Shown in pieces: positions 1-35,378 of a stretch of 64,000 nt of DNA. The notes beneath the pieces were generated by a model. That model did not search any database. It saw nothing but the letters and a program-made list of their open reading frames with translations, and was not told where the DNA came from. A program made the position numbers and the translations under genes. The DNA is taken from positions 2,356,001-2,420,000 of the forward strand of contig CAVNZM010000007.1 of NCBI GenBank assembly GCA_963693365.1. The letters are read 5' to 3'. Source of the DNA: Amoebidium appalachense. Its lineage: Eukaryota; Ichthyosporea. How positions within the stretch are numbered: position 1 is the first letter of the stretch; every line of letters starts with the position of its first letter.

Positions 1-264
1 GAGTGTGCCTGCATATCTCGTGTGTGTGTGTGTGTGTGTTCCCCGGTAGGGGGAGGGTAGGGTTGGTGGTGGTGGTGGTGGTGGTGGGTGGGTGGGGGGG
101 GGGGGGGGGGGGGGGGGGGTTGTGAACGTAATTATTCACCAGCATCACGAAGCCCGTAAGCTGAATAATTCTCGTTTCTTTTAACACACATTGTTGACTT
201 ATCTCTATTAATGCACATTTTGAATCATTTTTTAACACTTATTCCCTAACAAATTCCTGTGCAG
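1..264 (+). other. End of an upstream intron of the helicase gene
   Basis: The stretch has a GT run, GGT repeats and a poly-G run (about 95-119), then AT-rich sequence that ends in a pyrimidine-rich tract and the acceptor tgtgcag at 258-264. No coding sequence is seen. The upstream helicase exons, which should hold Walker A and B, must lie left of the window. Confidence 0.6.
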
Positions 265-16989
<16,725 letters not shown>

Positions 16990-18550
16990 GGTGGGGGAGA
17001 GAGGGGGGGGGGGGGGGGGGGGGGGGGGGAGTTGAATGCGATGTGTGTTTGGTACGCCTCCCCCCCCCCCCCCCCCCCCCCCTCCCCCTCCTGTAACACG
17101 CACACACATACACAATGCACACACACACACACACATCTCTACCCCGTAACTCATTCATCTGTCTTTTTAATTCACTTCTTCCTCTTCTCTCCCTGTGCCT
17201 CCCTCCCCCCCCCCCCCCCCCTCCCCCCCAACAACCTTTTGCACCCCCTCCCCCCCCCCCCCCCCCCCCTCCCCTTTTTTTTTTTTCCTCAAGTGTGCTG
17301 CATAGGGGAGAGGGGAGGGGGGGGGGGGGGGGGGAGGGGGGGGGAGAATACAGTGAATGACAATGGGGTCTGAATTGGGTTCTAACAAACGAAGTACGGT
17401 TACCGTACTGAATGATTCATAAAAGATTTGAGTATGTTGTGAATGGCTGTAAGTACATGTGGGTTACCCACTCTTTGTGTATATTTTTTTAAGGTTAATG
17501 GTATATAATGGTACATCTATGTTCTGCCCCGGAAAATCATTTGTATGGTATTTATTGTGTTTAGCTTTTGCAAGGCATCTTCATAAAGGCTGCGATTCAT
17601 TTTTAGGTAAAAACGATGTTGAACTTCTAGCTGAGATGGTGTAGTACCATTGCAATTAATGAAGCTTATTCGAAGTGTTACAGTCTGTCAATATATTATT
17701 ATGCATGTTATTAGGTACTTTACTCGGGGTTTTTCCAAAGCCTTGTATACCAGAAATCTGGACGGGTTTTCCATAAAAAAAGAAATAATAATTATAATAA
17801 TACAACAACTCTTTCCCCACATAATAATGTGTACCTCTTACGCAGCTACCCGATTATGTCACATATCATATGCTTGAATGGCAGGGAAGCATCAATCTTG
17901 ATTTTGAAACTGGGAGGGGGGTAGTAGCTAGGGGGGGGGGGGGGGGGGGGGACCCACCCACCCCCTTTAATAGGTGGGTCCACCCCCCCGAGGGGGGGGG
18001 GGGGGGACCCACCACCCCTCCGGCTAGCAGGGGGGGGGGGGGGGGGGGGGGGGGGAGGGGGGGGACCCACCCACCCCATAGGCTGCATTGCATTATATGG
18101 CTATACCAGATAACTGATCATATAATCGCTAAACCGTATTAACATTGAGGCGAACTAATAGAAGTCACTATTAATCACCTGAAACTCAGGCTATGTCGTA
18201 AGGTCATACTAACCCCCCCTCCCCCCCCCGCCCGGTCCCCCCTGTCCCCCCCCCCCCCTTTCCCCTCCCCCGCCCCCTCTCGCACTCGTCTCCAGTCGCC
18301 CCGCCGCGCACACACACAGCACACACTTTTACGTATTCCATTCACACGTACCTGCACACGCATGTACCACAAACGGACACGAGGGCACAAACTTTGACCA
18401 GCGATGAGCACCCGACATGAACATGCAGATACTCTCACCGACGGCCACACCACACACACATACATTCCCGGCCACACAGATACACACACGAACGCTGCAT
18501 ATTGAGCCGGATAACTTTGCCCACAATACTGACTTAACAATAGTTGACCG

Positions 18551-18617
<67 letters not shown>

Positions 18618-18940
18618 GTGGGTGTGTGTGCGTGCGTGCCCATGTGCACATGCATTTACTTGTGTGGTAAACGAGCCGGGTAAGGGACGGGAGGGGGGGG
18701 GGGGGGGGGAGGGGGGAGGTGAGTGTTATTAGGGGCCGGGGGGGGGGGGGGGGAGGGGAGGGGGGGGAGGGGGGGGGGGAGGGTCGTTCAACCAAAATGT
18801 TATGGAGCATTTTTATAGTACACATTTGCCCTGGGCAACACAAAGTAGACTTTGCCAAGAACACACAATGAGTGTTTGTGTGTGCATGTCACGGTGTGTG
18901 TGGGTGGGTGGGTGGGTGGGTGGGTGTGTTCAGATTGGTG
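16990..18940. other. Region between helicase 3' end and right inverted-repeat arm
   Basis: G- and C-runs (17005-17340) are followed by unique AT-rich DNA (17360-17880) with no recognised gene. A GC-rich palindromic block lies at 17870-18090. From 18180 there are C-tracts, a (GT)n of about 55 bases (18558-18614) and G-tracts. I find no exon here that extends the BRCT reading frame convincingly. Confidence 0.5.
17870..18090 (+). repeat. Partial copy of the GC-palindrome foldback element
   Basis: Starts GGGAAGCATCAATCTTGATTTTGAAACTGGGAG, here read as GGGAAGCATCAATC plus TTGATTTTGAAACTGGGAG, and continues GGGTAGTAG. These match the ends of the element at 23578-23895. It continues with alternating G-run and ACCCACC(A)CCC blocks that can fold on themselves. 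No matching right end is seen. Confidence 0.55.
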
Positions 18941-18948
18941 TGAGTGTG

Positions 18949-18990
<42 letters not shown>

Positions 18991-19381
18991 TGTGCCGTGT
19001 GCTCGTGTGGCGCTTGTGTGGTGCTTGTGTGTGTATGTGCACGTGGGGGGAGGAGGGAGGGGGGCCGGGGGGGGAGGGGGAGTACGGGGAAGAAGGAGGG
19101 GGGGGGGATGTGCATCAGTGTCCAAAACGGGAGCAATTCCTCCATAAAAAAAGGAAAAAGTATCGACTACATGTACAAAGTTTGTGGATAGAAAAGTGAT
19201 TCTGACCATGATCACGCGCATGGGCGCGGGGGGGGAGGGGGGGGAGGGGGGGGGGGGGGGGGAGGGGGGGGGGGGGGGGGGGGACCCACCACCCCACCCA
19301 CCCCTGCGGCTACCTTGGGGAGGGGGGGGGGGGTAGCACCAGGGCGGACGTCGATATTAACGTTCTACTCCCCCCCCCCCC
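18941..19381 (-). repeat. Right arm of long inverted repeat
   Basis: Reverse complement of the 14193-14735 block. Read on the minus strand it starts GAGTAGAACGTTAATATCGA at 19370 and ends CAGAGTCACACTCA near 18941. The unique parts are near-identical; the CA block is much shorter than in the left arm. The two arms bound a 5.2-kb segment that holds the BRCT exons. Confidence 0.9.
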
Positions 19382-20290
<909 letters not shown>

Positions 20291-20967
20291 ATCATAGGGG
20301 AGACATCACGGGGATGGCCCCCGGCCAAAAAATTAAAATTCTTTCCAGCCCACCCACGCGTTTTCGAGTCGGCCAGTCGTCACATGTCACGAATACTGAT
20401 GCCCATCGAAATGATTGGTCCATTCATTGCGGTTGCGTCGGTGCAGGGTTTGAACTCTGAATTGAATCATCGATTGGCGCATTCCTGTCTGTCGCCTGGC
20501 ATCATGACGTCATTTTCTGACGGGTGTTTTCGACATATATGACTTATATATCTCCAGTTCGAGTGATACATGTCAGAGATAATCGGTGATGGGGCTATAT
20601 AGCTATATTCTTACATAAGTTATTGGGTTTAGGTAATTTCTGCCTACAACATGTTGGGCATCGGATCGATACACTCGGCCAATTTGATAGTAAACACCAG
20701 TGCTCTACAATACGCATGCCGCCCATCGGCTATTTTTTACCGTTAAACCTAATGAGATTTCTAGTGTCTTGTATAATTCTTAGATAGAGAAATGGCAAAC
20801 AGTGATTGACAAGCAAAAATAATAACAGAATTCAGAATTACATAGCTCTTTTGCAAGATTTCTGCCCGTGTGCGAGAAAGATACAGTGTACAAGCTCATA
20901 TTCCAGTCGCTGGATGCCGCAGCTGTGGTCACTTGGGGAGAGCATATTCCACACCCTGGTTCATAAA
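20291..20967. other. Unique intergenic DNA before the first ricin-like gene
   Basis: Non-repetitive, non-coding in all frames at any convincing length. GTGCAGGGTTTGAACTC at 20442-20458 looks like a tRNA B box, but I cannot find a matching A box or cloverleaf. Confidence 0.4.
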
Positions 20968-20974
20968 TCGCATT

Positions 20975-21038
20975 AGCCAATAGTTCGTAGCCTTTTGTTT
21001 GTCGGCATTCCATCGTCATCTGCTCAGGGTATAAAAAG
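20975..21038 (+). promoter_or_regulatory. Promoter of ricin-like gene 1
   Basis: AGCCAAT at 20975-20981, GCATTCC at 21005-21011, CGTCATC at 21014-21020 and TATAAAAAG at 21030-21038. The spacing (30 bp, then 25 bp) is the same as at the other two paralogues. The start codon lies 244 bp downstream of the TATA box. Confidence 0.8.
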
Positions 21039-21273
21039 CGAGATTCGAGCCCATATGTCATCGTTTTATAGTCATTTGCCATCAACGAATTGCACCATCA
21101 CACAATTGCAAAGGCTCAACACACACTTGAGCCTACCGCAGTAGCATTACAGAGTTGTGTTTATTCCACTAGAGATTTGTGTTGTAAGAACGAAAGAGCA
21201 CCGCCACTACTTTCTTTATCGGAGACGTGCCCCCAATTTCTGGCCTTTTTTAAGTCCTAATTAATCATACACA

Positions 21274-22227
21274 ATGTCTCTTTGGTCACTTCTCTTTGCA
21301 AGTGGGTTTATGGCCATCACCCATGCCCACCCCCTCAGAGTCATCACACCAAAAACATTTTCCGCCGAGGTTGTCACCACACCCACCACCACCGGATACC
21401 TTATCAAGTCTGTCTCCACCGGTAAATGCATCGTCAGTGAGAGCGCTGACTACGATAGCTCCAACCCCAAACTGGGCGACTGTGCATCCCAGGACGTGTA
21501 CGTGGTGTACATGAACGCCACACAGCTGCAGACGAAGGTTGGCAGATGTTTTTCCCAACACAGTGTGTCACATATCGATGGCGACCAAGACATTAGCTTT
21601 TTCGTACCGTGCAGTTATGAGGACTCTGAAACTTTTCCCTTGAAGAACCGTCAGTTTATTTTGCCCGCAGAGACGGGCGGTCCAATGCAAATACTCGAAG
21701 AAAACAGTTGCTTAGAAGCCATTCCCAATCCTGCAGAGTACAACCCAGACAACCTCTTCCTTCCCTGTGTATCGAGCAAACCAGAGCAGCAGTGGATGCT
21801 CGTTCCTTTCGACCCCTCGGCACTGTGCTATGTTCCCTCGAGGGTAGGCGATATCGACCAGGTTAGCGAAGACAACGAAGAAAAACAGCTCACTTCGTTT
21901 ACGTTTGCATGGGTGAGCATTCCAGAGCACGTTGATACTAACGAGGAATACAACGTTACTCTCTGCTTTTCGTCTTTTCCGACCATTAACGGGGAAACCG
22001 TACACACATCACAGTGTGTGACGCGAACAAATTCGAGCTCTCTCACGTTTATTGTGTCTGTTCCTATGGAGACGGTTGATTGCAGGTACCATTTTGATGT
22101 TACCTACGGGAATAAGTGCGGTGTGGGGAAAACCGAAGAGACACATTTCGGGTGTGTCGGAAGGAGATGCCCAATTGTTTGCGACACCAAGGGGTCCCAG
22201 CCGGCCGTAGATTTCCCTCAGGAATAA
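21274..22227 (+). CDS. Secreted ricin-B-lectin-like, cysteine-rich protein, paralogue 1
   Basis: 317 residues, no intron. A signal peptide covers about residues 1-18 (hydrophobic, ending THA/HP). The N-terminal half looks like a ricin-type beta-trefoil: GYLIKSVSTGKC, LGDC, GRCFS, NSCLEA and a terminal PEQQW that fits the QxW signature. Such folds usually bind sugars; that is family knowledge, not shown here. The C-terminal half (about 190-317, starting near SFTFAWVSIPEH) is a cysteine-rich, probably beta, region I do not recognise. Fourteen cysteines match in all three paralogues, suggesting seven disulfides. N-glycosylation sequons include NAT and NVT. The start follows ACACA and the TATA box is 244 bp upstream. 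An AATAAA lies at 22506-22511. Confidence 0.85.
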   Translation: MSLWSLLFASGFMAITHAHPLRVITPKTFSAEVVTTPTTTGYLIKSVSTGKCIVSESADYDSSNPKLGDCASQDVYVVYMNATQLQTKVGRCFSQHSVSHIDGDQDISFFVPCSYEDSETFPLKNRQFILPAETGGPMQILEENSCLEAIPNPAEYNPDNLFLPCVSSKPEQQWMLVPFDPSALCYVPSRVGDIDQVSEDNEEKQLTSFTFAWVSIPEHVDTNEEYNVTLCFSSFPTINGETVHTSQCVTRTNSSSLTFIVSVPMETVDCRYHFDVTYGNKCGVGKTEETHFGCVGRRCPIVCDTKGSQPAVDFPQE

Positions 22228-22720
22228 TTTAAAGGATTTTTTTAACGATTTTTACCGTTGTTCGCCGCCTGATACTGAGACGGCTTGTGTTCCTTGATCT
22301 AGCCATTGTTTCAGGGTTTCGTAAAAAAGAGCCCCACTGTCAAAGAGATTCTTAGAATATACCCGTAATAACACATGTATGTAGTCATATTGCGAAGCTC
22401 GTTCAGCCTAATACTATTAGGTTTGTTTGTATTAACCCTTGTATTAAAAGTGTACCGTATTGCCTGATGTATGAATAACTTGCCAAAAAAAAATTGCTCT
22501 CAACTAATAAAGGTTGTAATCGAGATGATCTTCTTCCTTCCCCCCTTCTTCTGTTGTGCTCTTGAGCCAACATTATTTTGGTGAGTAACAGCACATTTTC
22601 CCCGTATACTTTGATAAATTTTGCATTGAATACTGGCCGACGGTACTGTAGGCGCAGGGGAACAACAAATTAGTTCTGAATCATACATAAACCCCAGCAG
22701 CGAAAAAGTATTCCCCCCCT

Positions 22721-22751
<31 letters not shown>

Positions 22752-23192
22752 ACCTCACCCTCCCCCCTCTCCCCCCTCCCCCGCCCCCACCTCCCCCGAT
22801 CCCTGTTCCAAGAGGTTTTGTCAACTCTGCTGAAGAACGATGAATGGAGAGGAGGGGGGGGGGGGGGGGCGGGGATGTGGTGTGGGTGCGGGTGAGAGGC
22901 TGGGTGGCTGTTGAGGCGCTAAGAGTGGGGGGTGGGAGGGTTTGGGGGGAAGGGGGGGGGGGGGGGGGGGGTGGCACTGGTTTGGGCACTTGTTGAGTGC
23001 AGGAGTTGAAGAGCTAACTTTGCGTATTTGGTTGCTTTTTGTATTGTTGGCTAATGGGCTCATATCACCGGTGTTCACCTTATGTGTTCGTGGTGTATGC
23101 ATATGTGCACTGATTTACTCTGGCTACTGGGAATGGCTGCATGTTTGTATGACCTCTCCGTGAGGCATTTTTTTTTCCCTTTTTTTTTTTTT

Positions 23193-23255
<63 letters not shown>

Positions 23256-23404
23256 GGCAAAATGTTGCCTCTTTAGGGGAGCAGTGGTTGCATGGAGTGG
23301 TGGGTCCTGTAGCTGGAGAGGAGGGGGAAGAGGGGGGGGGGGGGGGGGGGGGGGTTCGGAAGAGCTCTCACTCGAAGTCTACATCATGCAGTGTCCCACC
23401 TTCG

Positions 23405-23445
<41 letters not shown>

Positions 23446-23577
23446 ATATCTTTGTTTTGTTCACTTTGTGTTCGCAACAACAACGTATGGCTGTCACAAG
23501 TTCAACTTGTACTCAAACTGTTTGAATGAAATCAGTGTCTGGCTGGCGCTGACAGCTGAACGCAGCCTTAGGCCTAG
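22228..23577. other. 3' region of gene 1 and G/C-tract DNA
   Basis: 22228-22680 is AT-rich and includes the AATAAA at 22506. From 22710 long C- and G-runs alternate with unique segments (22980-23160, 23450-23577). No gene is recognised. Confidence 0.6.
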
Positions 23578-23895
23578 GGAGCATTGATTTTGAACCCAGG
23601 GGGGGGGGGGCAGTAGCCGGCAAGTTTAAGGGGGGGGGTACCCGCCACCCCGCGAGAGGTCGGGTCCCCCCCCCCCCCCCCCCCCCCCCGGAACCCCACC
23701 ACCCCGGTCAGGCTCTTATATAGTACTATAAGTACTATATAGTACTATATGTTCACATATGAGGGGTGGGGGGGGGGGGTACCCACCACCCGCGGTCCCC
23801 CCCTCCCCCCGGGGGGGGGTACCCACCACCCCCCTAACCCCCGAAACTTTCTACTACCCTCTCCCCGGTTTCAAAATCAACGCTCCCTTACATCT
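23578..23895. repeat. Foldback (MITE-like) element with GC palindromes
   Basis: Left end GGGAGCATTGATTTTGAACC (23578 on, followed by G-run and GCAGTAGCC). The right end is its inverse, ending GATTTTGAAACC on the opposite strand and finishing at GCTCCC near 23895. Inside are G-run/ACCCACCACCCC palindromes. Near the centre is a chain of AGTACTATA palindromes (23717-23752). No coding frame is present. Similar ends occur at 17870-18090. Confidence 0.6.
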
Positions 23896-24450
23896 ATTTG
23901 ATAACATGAAAAATATAAGCAAACAGCATGCATGCATTAGCTGATCATGAGACTAGTGACTGTACTACCCACGTTTGTATATACGTACATACAAATATGT
24001 AGCGGAATGAAACTTCGAATTTGCTCCGACCTCTTTTCTTTATCCAACGGCTACAGTAATAAGCATATTTATAGACGATCCCTGATGACAAGATAGAGCC
24101 TATGCGTCGAACACTTTGTTCTAGCCCTAAACGGCGAGTACAACGTAATGATGTCATTGGCTAACGTCACAATCACATATCCGATTGCGAGCTATTATTA
24201 GAACGGCACGCAAGCAATCATTCCCCCCGCCCCCCCCCCCTCCCCCTCCCTCCCCCCCCCCCCCCCCCCCCCCCACCCCCCCCCCCCCCCCTCCACTCTC
24301 CCCCCTCCCCCTAGGCTCAAGGACCCCTCCTCCGCCCCACCACCACCCGCGGGTTTGAAAGGGGCACTCTGTGTGCAACTAAGTTATTTTTCCTTCAAAG
24401 CTTCCTCGAGTGCTGCAACTTGCAGGTCCTGTGGATGGAACATTGCGCCA

Positions 24451-24495
<45 letters not shown>

Positions 24496-25165
24496 TGCCG
24501 AGGTTTCTTTTGAGGGGCTGGGACCATGGGGGGAATTCAAAGGTCCGCGCACAGTGTGAGATGGGCCCTGGGAGCTGGGTGCTAGGTAGTAAGGTAGTTG
24601 AGGACTCACTCCACATTTTCAAACCGTTCCATACAGTGTGAGATGGGCCCTGGGAGCTGGGTGCTAGGTAGCAAGGTAGTTGAGGACTCACTCCACATTT
24701 TCAAACCGTTCCATATAATTCTGTAACATTCCGAATGTCTTTATTCTCTTCCTCCCCCCCCCACCCCCCCCCTTCCCCTCCCCTCTCCTCGCCCTCTCTC
24801 TTTTCTTCCCTCTCTCCTTCTCGCTCTATCTCTTTTCCCCCTCCCTCTCTCCCGCTCCCCCCTCCCCCCCCACCCCCTCCCCCCTCCCTCCCTCTCCCAC
24901 TTTTTCTCTCCCTCCCTTATGTATATAACAAGGCCTTATAGATTAAGATATCTTCCCGCTCTCTGTCTCTCTTTCTCTTTCCCTTTCCCTTTCTCTCCCT
25001 CCCTTCCCCTCCTGCCCCCCTCCCCCCCCCCCCCCCCCCGCCGCCCCCCAACCCCCCTCTCACAACCTCCCAACCCCCACACCCCCATTCCCCTCCCACC
25101 CTCCTTCCTCCTCTTTCTCTCTCCCCGTCCCTCCCTCTCGCTACCCCCTTGATCCCTCTCCCCAT
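23896..25165. other. Intergenic: unique DNA, C-tracts, a short tandem duplication
   Basis: Unique AT-rich DNA (23900-24220), then C-tracts (24224-24310). An 83-bp unit beginning CAGTGTGAGATGGGCCCTGG is present twice in tandem (24552-24634 and 24635-24717), with one difference seen. Pyrimidine-rich DNA follows. No gene is seen. Confidence 0.65.
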
Positions 25166-25200
25166 TCCTCCCTCGCTCTCTCCCTCTCTTCCTCTCTCTT

Positions 25201-27600
<2,400 letters not shown>

Positions 27601-27614
27601 ATAGCCGTCTTCTT

Positions 27615-27835
27615 CTGTTATTCTGCAAAAACAGGATTATTCTGCTCACCACCGCAAAATTAAATCTGCTCCCAACATAAAGCTTCAGCTTTGAGCAGAA
27701 TGGTTCTGCTTTCTGCTCGAAGTGGAATATGAAGATCTCCTCGGAGCAAAATGCTTTTGCTTTTGCAGAAAAATTCTTTCTTTGCTGAATAAATCTGCAA
27801 AAAGCAGAATTTTGTCTGCTTTTTGCAGACCATCC
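27615..27835. repeat. Cluster of GCAGAAT/ATTCTGC short inverted motifs, left
   Basis: TCTGC and GCAGA words recur every 10-25 bases, many as near-palindromes (for example tctgcaaaaagcagaatttt and gagcagaatggttctgctttc). The same kind of cluster lies at 31120-31430. The ricin-like gene 2 lies between the two clusters. Confidence 0.75.
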
Positions 27836-28763
27836 AGCTCTCATGGAGTCGATTTTGCTGATGTACATGTGTTCAGGCCCCTTAGGGTGGGTACCGATTC
27901 AACGAATTCACTACACGCACCACCTTTCCAGCCCGTAGGCACTGCCAGACATTGGGGAAGGATTTTTATTAGACGAACCCTCCACCCCTCCCCCCCCCCC
28001 TCTTCGTCCCTCCCACGAGAGCACCCGCACACGTCAGTGCGCGCACACACGCACACTTTATATGCACAAACACACAAGCACAACCACGTGTGTGTGTGTA
28101 TGCGTGCATGGCGAACACGAGCGCGCATGTGTGCGTGCCGTATGTGTGTGCATGCAGGTGTGCATGCGTGCGTGCGTGTGTGTGTTGGTGCATGCGTGCA
28201 TTCGTACGCGTGTGTATGCTTGCATGCGTGTGGGTGTGTGCACGCGCGTGCACGCGTGTGTGCGTGTGCGTGCGCACACGTACACGTGTTCTTGTGTTTG
28301 TGTGATGGTGGTGGGGGTGGGGGAAGCCGTTTGAGAGTGTTCTTTTTATTTTTCAAGAGGAGGAAGAAGAGGGAAGCAAGCAGAAGAGGACCTTACATGT
28401 GAAACACCATTGGAAGTGTTTTATTGGCTTGCCAAAAATTTTGGTGTAAGATAAGTTTTATTGTGTACATTTTCCTGCCACCAGAAAACAGCCATAAAGC
28501 GGCGAAACTGGAGATAAATTTGGCCGATTATTTACATAGAGTTTATCAGTACATCATCCCCAGCAAGGTGTGCAACGTTGAACATATACAACTATATAGT
28601 TACATACATAATAAAATACATGTAGATCACAGAAAACTATTAACTTAAACTTGATTACAGTGCGTATGGCTCAAAAGGGGCTTCTAACTGTACACAGATT
28701 ATTGTTTGAAATTTGACCGCTTAAACGTTAAAATACTGAATATAAGTGTATCGGTGCAATGAT
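27836..28763. other. Intergenic 3' of ricin-like gene 2
   Basis: Unique DNA, a patch of imperfect GTGC/GCAC repeats (28015-28300), then AT-rich unique DNA (28400-28763). No close AATAAA is seen for the minus-strand gene; the nearest minus-strand match is at 28452-28457. Confidence 0.5.
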
Positions 28764-29711
28764 TTACTTCTGAGGGAAATCTACGGCGGGCTGTGATCCC
28801 TTAGTGTTGCAAATTTTTGGGCAACTCCTTCCCACACACCCGAAAACCGTCTGCTCTGTCTGCCCAATACCGCACTTATTCCCGTAGGTCACATCAAAAT
28901 GGTACCTGCAGTTAGACGTCTCGGTAGGGACAGATACGGCAAACGTGAGAGCACTCCAGTTTTTACGCGTCACACACTGTGGTGTGGGCACAGTCTCGCC
29001 GTTAATAGTCGGGAAAGACGTCAGGCAGAGAGTGACGGTGTAATCCTCGTTGGTATCAACGTGCTCTGGAATGCTCATCCACTCAAACGTAAACGAGGTG
29101 AGCTTTGTGCTTTCATTGTCGTCGTCAGACTGGCCGATATCGCCTACCCTCGAGGGGACATAGCACATTGCCGAGGGGTCAAAAGGAACGAGCATCCACT
29201 GTTGCTCTGGTTTGCTAGGCACACAGGGGAGAAAGAGGTTGTCTGGTGTACCCTCTGCAGGGTTGGGAATGGCCTCTAAGCAACTGTTTTCTCCGAGTAT
29301 TTGCAGGGGTCCGCCTGTCGCGGCAGGCAATTTAAACTGACGGTTTTTCAAGGGAAAATATTCGGAGTCTTCATAACTACACCCTACGAAATAGCTTATG
29401 CTTTGGCCGCTTGCAGTTTGGTCTCCACTTTCCATGGAAAAACATCTGCCAACCTTCGTCTGCAGCTGTGTGGCGTTAATGTACACCACGTACACGTCCT
29501 GGGATGCACAGTCGCCCAGTTTGGGGTTGGAGCTATCGTAGTCAGCGCTCTCACTGACGATGCATTTACCGGTGGAGACAGACTTGATGAGGTATCCGGT
29601 GGTGGTGGGTGTGGTGACCTTGGTGGATGAAGATGTGGGTGCAGCGTTGGTCGGGAGGGCGTGGGTGAGGGCTAAAAGCCCACTGGCAAGGAGGAGTGAC
29701 CGAACAGACAT
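28764..29711 (-). CDS. Secreted ricin-B-lectin-like, cysteine-rich protein, paralogue 2
   Basis: 315 residues, no intron, same design as the 21274 and 35502 genes. It has a signal peptide (MSVRSLLLASGLLALTHA), a beta-trefoil-like half with GYLIKSVSTGKC, GRCFS, NSCLEA and PEQQW, and the unrecognised C-terminal half with SFTFEWMSIPEH. All 14 cysteines are kept. Sequons include NAT and NWS. The segment after GRCFS differs in length and sequence (ESGDQTASGQSISYF here), while the block around KCIVSESADYDSSNPKLGDC is unchanged. The gene is oriented opposite to its two paralogues. Confidence 0.85.
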   Translation of the reverse strand: MSVRSLLLASGLLALTHALPTNAAPTSSSTKVTTPTTTGYLIKSVSTGKCIVSESADYDSSNPKLGDCASQDVYVVYINATQLQTKVGRCFSMESGDQTASGQSISYFVGCSYEDSEYFPLKNRQFKLPAATGGPLQILGENSCLEAIPNPAEGTPDNLFLPCVPSKPEQQWMLVPFDPSAMCYVPSRVGDIGQSDDDNESTKLTSFTFEWMSIPEHVDTNEDYTVTLCLTSFPTINGETVPTPQCVTRKNWSALTFAVSVPTETSNCRYHFDVTYGNKCGIGQTEQTVFGCVGRSCPKICNTKGSQPAVDFPQK

Positions 29712-29864
29712 TGTGTATTATCAATAACCGCTAACTCTAGGGGGTTATGTACTCTGCAGTTCCTATTGCAAATTTTTCACGCTGAATGAAGGGATTCGTT
29801 GTTTCGTTGTTCTGTTGAGCTGTTCTGTATGTAGTTGACTGACGTCCTTCTAATGACATGGCGA

Positions 29865-29928
29865 TTTTTATAGAGGGTGGAAGATGACGAAGGAATGCAC
29901 GCAAACAGATGACGACGAACGATTGGCT
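29865..29928 (-). promoter_or_regulatory. Promoter of ricin-like gene 2
   Basis: On the minus strand: AGCCAAT at 29928-29922, GCATTCC at 29898-29892, CGTCATC at 29889-29883 and TATAAAAA at 29872-29865. The spacing is 30 bp, then 26 bp. The start codon lies about 160 bp downstream. Confidence 0.8.
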
Positions 29929-31114
<1,186 letters not shown>

Positions 31115-31440
31115 TCAACCTGCACAAAGCAGAACAATTCTGCAAAAAGGAGAATATTTCTGCAAAAGCAGAATTATTCTGCAAAATGAAAAAAGCAGAA
31201 CTTTACTGCAAAAGTAGAATAGTAATCTATCTGCTTTGAGCAGAATCACTCTGTGTCATATCATGCTTTTAGCAGAAACTCTCAATTATTCTGTTTTATT
31301 TATTCCGTGAAAAGCGCTCGCGGAATCATTCTGCTTTTGACAGCAGAATAATTCTGCTCTTGGCAGATGAATTCTGCTTTTAACAGAATAATTGCGCTTT
31401 TAGCCGATTAATTGTGCTGTTTGCAGGGTCATTCTGGCCG
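31115..31440. repeat. Cluster of GCAGAAT/ATTCTGC short inverted motifs, right
   Basis: Repeated near-palindromes such as GCAGAATTATTCTGC (31169-31183), caattctgcaaaaagg, and ttctgcttttgacagcagaa. They are spaced irregularly over about 325 bases. Same word family as 27615-27835. Confidence 0.8.
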
Positions 31441-31941
31441 AATACAATTAATGAATCAGGAGCATGCTCCAGGTTAGTCGTTTCTTTTTTTTTTCTTCTT
31501 TTCCTTCTTTTCTTTTTCTTTTTTTTTTTTTTTCGTCTTTTTGTAGTGTTCTGAAATTCAAGCCACAATAAAAGCTAGCCCTTCCGGTATTTCCAAGCCT
31601 TTTGCTTGCTATGTACATGTACATTGCGCATGTGCATCTGCCCGTGAAGTTGCTCACATACATACACAGTTCGTGCATCATGAGTTTCTTTTCGTTCATA
31701 CCAGTATACGTTACGAGGCTGGTTTCCAAACAGTCACGGCTACACCGTGAACATTTTATATAAAAAAAACATTACAGTAATAATCTAGAGGCTCCATGCA
31801 AGCACGGGGGTTACAACGGGCACATTAAAGTGGTGACTGCTAGTTTCCTGACCACACATGCACGATTAAGTCACATCATATTTGGTTTAACGACCGTTAA
31901 TAACAGAATACTGTCTAATTTAAAATCACCCATGTCTGCAG
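31441..31941 (+). other. Unique DNA before the pseudogene
   Basis: AT-rich with a T-run (31484-31533). I searched it for counterparts of the first two exons of the 44535 gene and found none. Confidence 0.4.
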
Positions 31942-33512
<1,571 letters not shown>

Positions 33513-33584
33513 GTTAGAAGTGACTCAAATGAACAATGCACACGGGTGCATTCATAACACTTTACTAATAAATCAAGTCGTAAT

Positions 33585-34880
<1,296 letters not shown>

Positions 34881-35313
34881 AAAAATAAAATTATGGTTGT
34901 TCCTTAGTCAAAATCGAGCCGAGCGCTTGTCATGCCAGTAGCCTACATATTCCCGAACAAAAAAAATAAATAAAAGGGCCGGGTAGGATTGGTGATGTAA
35001 GCCTTGAATAGCTCAAAAACAGTTCAAATCAAACTCGGTTCCGCCTTGCCGCGTGGCGGGTACAGGGTTTGAACAGCATTCTCAACGTAAATAAGACACG
35101 TACATTCCATTGATCATGATGTGTAGCACTAGTACACTCGATGTACATTTTATTTTTCTTCTTTGTTAGAAAAAGATAGGAATAAATTAAGATGCCCTAG
35201 CGGCAGTCAGTCGGTGTACTGTAGGCCTACATACATTCTCCCGTTCACATATATGATTTCTGGTCTTCGTGTCCTGAAGCTTGAATTGCGTGCCCTGGCT
35301 GAGAATTCTCGAT
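34881..35313. other. Unique intergenic DNA upstream of ricin-like gene 3
   Basis: A-rich, then unique. CGGGTACAGGGTTTGAACAGC near 35056-35076 resembles words also seen near 20440 and, inverted, near 30172. It may belong to an old dispersed repeat. Confidence 0.35.
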
Positions 35314-35378
35314 AGCCAATAGCTCGTCGCCACCTGCTTGTGTGCATTCCACCGTCATCTTCCCGCAGGTATATAAAG
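35314..35378 (+). promoter_or_regulatory. Promoter of ricin-like gene 3
   Basis: AGCCAAT at 35314-35320, GCATTCC at 35344-35350, CGTCATC at 35353-35359 and TATATAAAG at 35370-35378. The start codon is 132 bp downstream of the TATA box. Confidence 0.8.

Noticed and set aside
20442-20458. tRNA gene suggested by a B-box-like word
   Set aside because: No A box at the right distance and no cloverleaf could be drawn. I found no tRNA or rRNA gene anywhere in the window.
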